64,000 nucleotides of DNA from Athripsodes cinereus (lineage: Eukaryota > Arthropoda > Insecta > Trichoptera > Leptoceridae). Position 1 is the first letter of the stretch. Each line of letters begins with the position of its first letter. The stretch spans positions 11,281,982 to 11,345,981 of the forward strand of contig OX388314.1 in the NCBI GenBank assembly GCA_947579605.1. Direction: 5' to 3'. Below the pieces are notes generated by a model. It had not been told where the DNA came from, made no database searches, and saw only the letters and a list, made by a program, of their open reading frames with translations. Of the stretch, positions 42,701-51,700 are shown piece by piece. Position numbers and translations under genes: made by a program.

Positions 42701-45700
42701 GTAGTATGAATTATAAAACACTTTTTTATAGGTCAATGATTTCAAAAAAATGTAGCATTTTATTTTATCGGAGAATCCTATGAAAACATAAATTATTTTT
42801 ATAAATTACTTTAGAAATATTTACGTAAATATAATAAAGGAACATACACAGTTGAACAAACAAGATATAAATTTATTAAAAATACTCATTCTCAAAGTGT
42901 GTATTTATACGAATTATGTAGATATTATTTTGTTAAATGTATTGAAGGTATCGGTTTGAAATAAGTTTTTATATTCAGAAAAATCACTTAATTAAATAAA
43001 ATAATAATGAAAATTAATGTTTATCACCTTTATAGTCTTTAATAATGTCTACTTCTTCATTTCAAAAAACATTAGTTAATCTTTACAAACATTATATGAA
43101 TTATTTGTAAATGTATAATTTCACTTGCGAAGGTTTCGTGCTTAACCAAAAACAATACCAATTTACTAGGTAGGGTAATTTTTAAATTATCTTGAAAGAA
43201 AAACATATTCACTTATAATGAAAAATCCACTTTGGGAGAAACTGTGATTTTTGCCAACAATTTTTTCATGTAATGAATTGCAGCTTCTAATGATAATACT
43301 AGGTGAATACTCGCACTCCTTTGTGGCCTAATGGTAAGAGAACTTGACACTTGACTTTTTTGTTCTGGAATTGAAATACAATCATTAAGAATATACACAA
43401 ATCAGCCATCAAAATACAATGAAGGCAAGTGTTCGAAAAATAAAGACATTAACTATCTCAAGTTCATCGATGAGGTTTGCCACCCAAAATGAATGTGTTA
43501 ATTTTTTGTTTGCTGGTTACCCCACTTATGGGATTTGCCGGGATAGTATAACGGTAGTAGTCGTGTTATATTATAATATATAAATAACAATGCAAAACAC
43601 ATTAATAACAATATTTTTTTGTTTGCTGGTTACCCCACTTATGGGATTTGCCGGGATGATATAACGGTAGTAGTCGTGTTATATTATAATATATAAATAA
43701 CAATGCAAAACACATTAATAACAATATTTTTTTGTTTGCTGGTTACCCCACTTATGGGATTTGCCGGGATGATATAACGGTAGTAGTCGTGTTATATTAT
43801 AATATATAAATAACAATGCAAAACACATTAATAACAATATTTTTTTGTTTGCTGGTTACCCCACTAATGGGATTTGCCGGGATGATATAACGGTAGTAGT
43901 CGTGTTATATTATAATATATAAATAACAATGCAATACACATAAATAACAATATTTTTTTGTTTGCTGGTTACCCCACTTATGGGATTTGCCGGGATGATA
44001 TAACGGTAGTAGTCGTGTTATATTATAATATATAAATAACAATGCAATACACATTAATAACAATAAATAATAATAATTACAACTTTACATTATTTTGTTT
44101 TGATATTCCTAATTGACATGATATTATTTACATCAAATAACAGAAATGTATAACTTGTTATCTGTAAATAACATAACAGTATTATTTTCCGCGAGCGATT
44201 AGAAAATTACTTATTATTACGAAATTTAAACAAATTTGCGCAATATATGGACATATACTACTTTTATAAATAAACATGTTTGAGTACAAGTACTAAGGTT
44301 ACTATGGATTTTAAAATGAGAGTATAAAATTTTTGTAAATAAAAATTTATGAAAAAAAGTTATTCTGTCAGATAGTAGCCTTTAATTTTCATTTAATGTT
44401 TGCTTGTAGACACAAAATAATAATACTTTCTATATCGTGTCGTAAACAAAGCGATTTATTAATGTGTGGAGACCATAATCAATTTCTCTATCACTTAAAG
44501 TGCTCTCGAATAATTATTTTGTAAATAATTTTTGATAACTTGAATATCTACTTACTTAATAACGTCAGTATCACTTGAATGTCACCATATATGCAGTTAC
44601 ATAACTTTTATAATATTATATAAGCTTCTTGAAGGAATTAAAATTTAATTTTTTTATTATATTTTATTAAAACTTTACAATAATTGATTTTCATGGAATT
44701 GATAAAAATATTTTTTCGAATTAATTTTAACTCATTGGTTTAACTAGAGAGCTATTTGATATTTGTGTATTCTTATTTTTATGATTACTTCATAATTTCC
44801 CATTTTTTTAATAAAAAAGATATATCTGGGTTTTGATATAAACCCAAATACAACCTTATACACCTTTCACACTAATCTAAAAGCTTGTGCCGTGAAACGG
44901 GAGTTTGCCGGTACCTGGGATCGAACCACGGACCCCTTGTTCTGGAGGCCGAGATTCTACCTCCAGGCTACCGACGAACTCACGAACTCAATTTACACAA
45001 ATACAAAATATATATATTGATAAGAATATAAAGATTTGCTTGAGGATAATCGATTCACTCTTTTGAACTCGTATTTTTAATAAATCCAACTAATTTCGAA
45101 TAGTTTCTATTAATGTATCCTTCGCGTCCTTTCTATAATAATATTGAAGGTATTCAATAGATTCTTGTCCAAACAAAAACATAAAAGTATCAGTATAGAT
45201 AACAGAGTAACGATAATATGATATTAATTAAAGAACTGTTATGTAATTTACATTCCAGAAGTTTTTATTTGTAAACAAAATCAAAAAATAACTTAGAATT
45301 AACTCAATATTTAAAGCACTGTTTTCAGACTTCCAGCTACCTAGTTTACGCAGACGATATTAAAATCTATAGAAGCATTTCTAGTGCTAGGGACTGCGAG
45401 GAGTTGCAATTAGACTTAGATAGACTCTCTAGCTACTGCCTAAAAAATCAACTTTACCTCAATGTCTCAAAATGTAACTGTATCACCTTTACAAGATCAA
45501 AGAAGCCAATTGCTAAGAGATACGTTCTGAATGGCGCGCAGTTGGCAAGAGTAAACGAAGTTAAGGACCTAGGTGTATTACTTGATAGCAAAATGACGTA
45601 TAAAAATCACATAGACCGAATAGTAAATGGGGCATTCAAACAGTTGGGGTTTATATTGAGGGTATCTAAGCCATCCAAGTCTATCAATACCTTGAAAGCG

Positions 45701-48700
45701 TTGTATTTCTGTTACATGCGGAGTAGTTTGGAATTTGCATCAGTTGTATGGAACCCACAATATATAACATACATAGATCGGATAGAAAGGGTTCAAAACA
45801 AATTTTTAAAACATATAAATTACAGATGTAGGTTATCTTTCGACGACTATAAACTTTCTGCCCGTCACCATAGGGTTGCAACTTTGGAAAATAGGCGAAC
45901 TGTAAGTGACATGATGTACTTATATAAACTCCTGAATGGTGTCATCGACTCGACTGAACTTATCCATAAAATACACTCTAACTGCCCCCCAAGACGAACG
46001 AGAACTGGTTCTACATTTAGACTTCCACAGTGTACCACAAATTACTGCCAAAACTCGTATATACAACGAGCTTGTGGTAGTTACGACTCATTTTTTGGCG
46101 CGGTGGATATCCACCAACATACTAAGACCAAATTTAAGTCTCAAATACTTGAGACTTTAATAAGAGGATGACTCTGCTGTAATGGTTTTCCTTCCTTCCC
46201 TTTTCCTCCTTCATGAGCGCTCCACTGTAGGTTTAATTTTTCTCTACAAATATAATATACTTGGTCTTGTTAAGAATCATACATACTAACTTTAAATAAT
46301 AGCACTTTTCCATTTTTAGAATTTATATTATATGTCAACTAAAAACTTGTAATATTAGGTACTGCAAACTGTTTTGGTTTACTTATTATGTAACGTATAT
46401 CTTGTAATGTATTCTGTTTAACTGTTTGTTTGCTTAAAATAAAATAAAATAAAATAAAAAATAAAAATAAAATATCTTTTCAATATTGTGAAGTCTACTA
46501 GGCATTGCTCAAATGGTATCAAATTCCACAAATTGGAGCATATATATTCATAATATTTACGAGCCACACGACCTTCAAAAAGCAGTAAAAATGTTTATTC
46601 TAACTGCTTATTACTGTAAAAATATGTTAATGTACACGCGTCAATAATGTGATATGATAATATTTTGTAAATTCGTGTATAATTGCGTACATAAGACAAA
46701 ATTTTTATAATTATATCATCGATAGTTATTACTTTTAGATCCCTAATTATGGAATTTGTAAAATTATGATTTTTTTGCCAATAAATCATCTTCAGGTGGC
46801 TTGATGATGAATGATATATCATCGAAGCGTCGTGGAAAACCCTCTGGCAGTAAGCATGGTGACAACACACAACCGGAGGTCATCCAGAAACCTATCTTAA
46901 CATAGATATAATTAACCTGCATTGTATAGTTGCGTGTATGTGTAGATGTGTGATAAGTAAATGAATCGTGTATTTCAGAAACCCCAAAACTCCCTTTTTT
47001 TCGAATTTCACTTTTTCGCAGAATTTAATTGTTAATGGGTAGACACATGTTATAGTGAAGAGAAACACCAAAAATCCATCAATTCAATAGAACAAATAAA
47101 TTGCCAAAAATTTCATGTATTGCAGAAACACCAAAAATCCGGGAGTTGTGGTGTTTCTGCAATACACTCTGAATATACGATAGTGAAACACACTGATGAT
47201 AATGCACCTTATTATCGACCAAGATCACTCTTTTGGGCTACGCAATAGTAATAGAGATATTATTCGTTTTCCCACAAAAACAGCATGCACACAAGGTTGT
47301 ATACCAATAAATACGTTGAAAATGCAGGACATAAAAAAACTTGAAAAGTATATTCCCGATGAGGAGGGAATTTCAGCATTTTACACAGAAATTTTTGATT
47401 GGCCGACATGTGACCCCAATAAAGATGCTAGCCCAGATGAAGATTAATTTTTATTATTGTTATTTAGATTTGAAAAAAAAAATTATATAAAAACAGATTT
47501 TTTTTACTTTTATGTTCACCCATAAATACGTGTATTGCAGAAACACCAATAATCCAACAATTTCAAAACTTAAAAAATAAATAATAAAACTCAAATGTGT
47601 TTCATTTTTTACTCTTATCGTATCCGTTAGCATTAAAACTATATTTCTCTCTCATATACAAAAATATGTTTTCCACAAAAAAATTACAGTATTCACTTTT
47701 TTTCGATTTCCCAATAAATTGATTCTAAGGAGTTTTGGGCTTTCTGAAATACACGATTCAAATGTGACTGCGTTTGAAATAATTGTTGTATTGCATCGAA
47801 CTATTTATGATTTTTTGTATATGTTTAGTGGCCTTGTGCGGTATATGTTATTATAAATAAATAAATAAATAATTATGTTAACGAGTACTCTTACATATAA
47901 AAAAAAAACAATGTGTAATATGTTAATGTTCAATCAATACCTAATTAAAAGCTTTTCGGACATCCGTTCATCTTCAATAATAATTATTTATATCTAAGTG
48001 TAAAACATCTAGATAACAATAAATTTTCATGGTGGTTGCTCTTCAAAAATATAAAAATTACATTATTATTGTTTGCTTTGCTTTTTCAGTTACACCTATG
48101 AATCCCTTGAAGAAACAGCAAATTATCTTCTAGACCGCATTTCCATACGTCCTTCCATTGGTATTATTTGCGGTTCTGGAATGGGTAAATACAAACAATT
48201 ATTTTTCCTATCATTTATTTTTATCCACTTGTCTAATGTTCATATTTTGTGTATATTTTTTATGCACTCTTTATTATAATTTTTTTTTTTATTGCCATCC
48301 ACACTTCTCAGCATTATAAAACCAGATAAGTCTCCATAAATGATCAGTCATGGTCACACAAAAACTTAACAGTCTAATGCCGGGAAAAAATCACCTATCC
48401 AGATATACAGGATATCAAAGGATTAGGCTCAAAACGCGGGATCAAAATACCAGCATTGTGCCTGAAATATCTGTGTTCAGAAACTTTTTTACAATATTAC
48501 AAGTGTTTATTATAATAGATTTTTGAATTTTAATGTACATATTAACCGGTAAATCTAATTTTTGTAAATTATTTATTAAAGATTTCGGAGTTACCCCTGT
48601 AGCTGACATGACTAAAGGTATTATATAAACGGACCTAGAATACCAAATATTTTTTATTTCTCCTGCTAGTTCTGTATATTTACGTATTTTTTGTTTGTAT

Positions 48701-51700
48701 ATTATGTGTATTTGGGACAGCGATGTCGATTAGGTACGTTATTTTATTACGTTTATCATGTAATACTAAATCGGGTCTATTATGATGTATTTGTCTATCT
48801 GTTATTATTGTTTTATCATAATAGAACCTGTAATTTTGATTTTCTAAAACCGGTTCCGGGTTGTATTTATAATAAAGTATTATATTTTGGGAGTTTAAAA
48901 GATTATGTTTAATTGCTAAATTTTGATGTATTATTTTTGCGACATGATTATGTCTATTGGTATACTCAGTTTGAGCGAGAGTAGAACAACCCGAAACTAT
49001 GTGTTGAATTGTTTCCGGTTTGGCCAGACATTTCCTACACGAATCATCAATATTATATTTTGATTTTTTATGATATATTTTTGATATTTTTTTGTATTTA
49101 TTACCTGATCTTGAATTGCTAGCATAAAACCGTCAGTTTCCCCATACAATTCCCCAATGGTCAACCACCTGTTTGACGCATATTTGTCAACATAAGATTG
49201 GTTGAGATCAATGAGGTATCTAGCATGAAGTTCCTTCCTACCCCAAGATTCTAACAAAATATTTATGTAAATAGTTTGATCGCGGACCTACTGTTTCGTC
49301 ATTTAAATTTAAAGGTGTATGATTTTTATCGACCTGTTTTATAATTTTATGTAGTATAGAATTATTTTGTATGTTTTTAAAATGTTTTAAGGGATTCTAT
49401 TTGATTATTATGTAAAGAGGAAATGTTAACAATTCATCTTCCTCCTATACTCCTAGGCAGAACCAACCTTTCTTTCGCGGAATTTGGATGGTGATATCTA
49501 TTTTTTGTTAATTGTGTTCTAATAAGTCTTTCTAATTTATCTAGATCCGTTTTAGACCATTTTATGGTGCCAAATGAGTATGTTAATAATGGGATTGCCC
49601 ACGCGTTTATTGCTTTTACTATGTTTTTGGCCGATAGATCACATTTAAATATGTTATTAAGTCTATCTTTAAAATCATTTGTTAATTGACTTTTGATTAA
49701 AGAGTAATTTAAATTTTTAGCTTGCGGAAAACCTAAATATTTGTATATTTCGTTATTATTCATGTTATTAATTTGATAATTAGAAACTATGTCCTGACAT
49801 TCTTTAATTTTTCCTTTTACAATGTGTAAAGTATTACATTTATCTAGCCCAAGACATTCTTATGTCGTCTGAGAATTTTTTTGTTATACTTATTAGTTTT
49901 TCTAATTCGGTATCCGATTTAGCGTTTATTTTTATATCGTCCATATACATTAAATGCGATATTTTTGTTGACGAACGAGTATATTATATTATTAATTTTT
50001 TTATTTAATATATTAATGTATTTATTATAGTGCTATTTCTTATGTCTATATGTGTTATTTTGTTTTCTGCGATTCATTTAACATTTAATTTTATGGGCTA
50101 CATAATAGAAGATATCGCCATTTGTGCATCTAAGATATAGCTTACAAGTCTATTTTGAAATCAATAACTAATCGAATACCTTAATAGTTAATGTTGAAGA
50201 TTACAATTTTTGATTAATAAAATTACAGGTTGTTTTCAGATTTGATAACTTTTTAAATTGATATATTTTCGAGTTTTAAATTACACATTTTTATTAAACT
50301 GTTCAAACTGTTATCTGCTTAAAAAAATATATTTTAAACTTGTCTTCAATGAGAGTGTTAAATTTTAAAGATTGCGAAAATGTATTGTATAATTTCCTAA
50401 GTAGTCTTGTATTAAGAACAGACTTATAAAATTTAAATGAAGACCCCAATATATTTTCAGGTCCTTTGGCTCATAGTCTTGAGAAGAAAGTATGCTTCCC
50501 TTATGAGACCATCCCCAACTTCCCATTGAGTACTGTGGAAGGTCACGTTGGACAGTTAGTATTTGGATATCTCAATGACATTCCTGTTGTGTGCATGCAA
50601 GGAAGATTCCATTACTATGAAGGATATCCCCTATGGAAGGTAATAACAAAGATCCGAGTTTGATAAAGAAATTGTGTAAATAAGCTCATTATTATACAAA
50701 ATATATTCTATCACACAATAATTACTTTACGTGTACAGTCTAAATTAGCTCACTCTAATAGGTCACGACAGACATCAATATGTTTTTATTTTTTGTCAAA
50801 TTAGGTCATCAGAACCACAGACATCTCCCGATAGTTAGCATGTTGATATATTAGTAGTTTGCTATCATCCTGAATCGAAAATACCAATATTTGTTCTTAA
50901 GAATATTCCTTGCTAAGTTTAAATTATAACTAGAATAAAATTTAAATTATAACTTGATAAATCAAAATACCTGATCGCACACAGGTGTATCTCATAAATA
51001 AAAGACTTCATCGACCTTAAAAGATGTACGAGTACAACCAAAAATAATAATACGAAGATAAAAATAATTTCCTATTTTTTTTTATTTCCTAGTGTTGTAT
51101 GCCGGTTCGAGTGATGAAATTGATTGGAGTAACACATCTTATCGCAACAAATGCAGCTGGAGGACTGAACGCAACTTTCAAAATCGGAGACATCATGTTA
51201 GTCAAAGACCATATCAATATGATGGGTTTTGCTGGCAATAATCCTCTACAAGGTCCAAATGACGAGAGGTTTGGACCGAGATTCCCTCCAATGAACAGGG
51301 CGTATAACAGAGAACTAATACAAGTTGCAAAAGAAGTAAGTAAACCAAAAACCTCTATTGAGAAATACTCCTAACCTACTAATTACTTCTCAATAGCATA
51401 TGTATGTGAGAGAATGAAGAGGCGATTCCTTTCCCTCAATCACCATGCCGTCCAGCTTGTTACGGGCTACGGTGATCTAAAGGGCAGGTTATATAACCTT
51501 GGCCTAGCGGAGAATCCGTGGTGTGTTTGTGGGTTGGGGGCGCAGTATGCTGGGCACATCCTATGGGAGTGCTCCGTGATGAATGATGCTAGAGATGTAA
51601 TGGTAGACGATATGAGTGAGAACACTCCCAGACCAATATGGTTTGGGGAGGTTCTGCAATGCCCGAGAAACCTTAAAGTATTTTGGTGTTTGTGAATGTG

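Noticed and set aside
43501..44064. CRISPR array
   Set aside because: Units are 113 bp with no unique spacers, in an intron-bearing eukaryotic locus.
46595..46870. 91-codon minus-strand frame
   Set aside because: Low-complexity His/Ile/Tyr composition, no splice context, no recognised family.
47196..47447. 83-codon frame as a host gene
   Set aside because: Enclosed by transposon TIRs and lacking splice or promoter signals; kept only as a transposon ORF.
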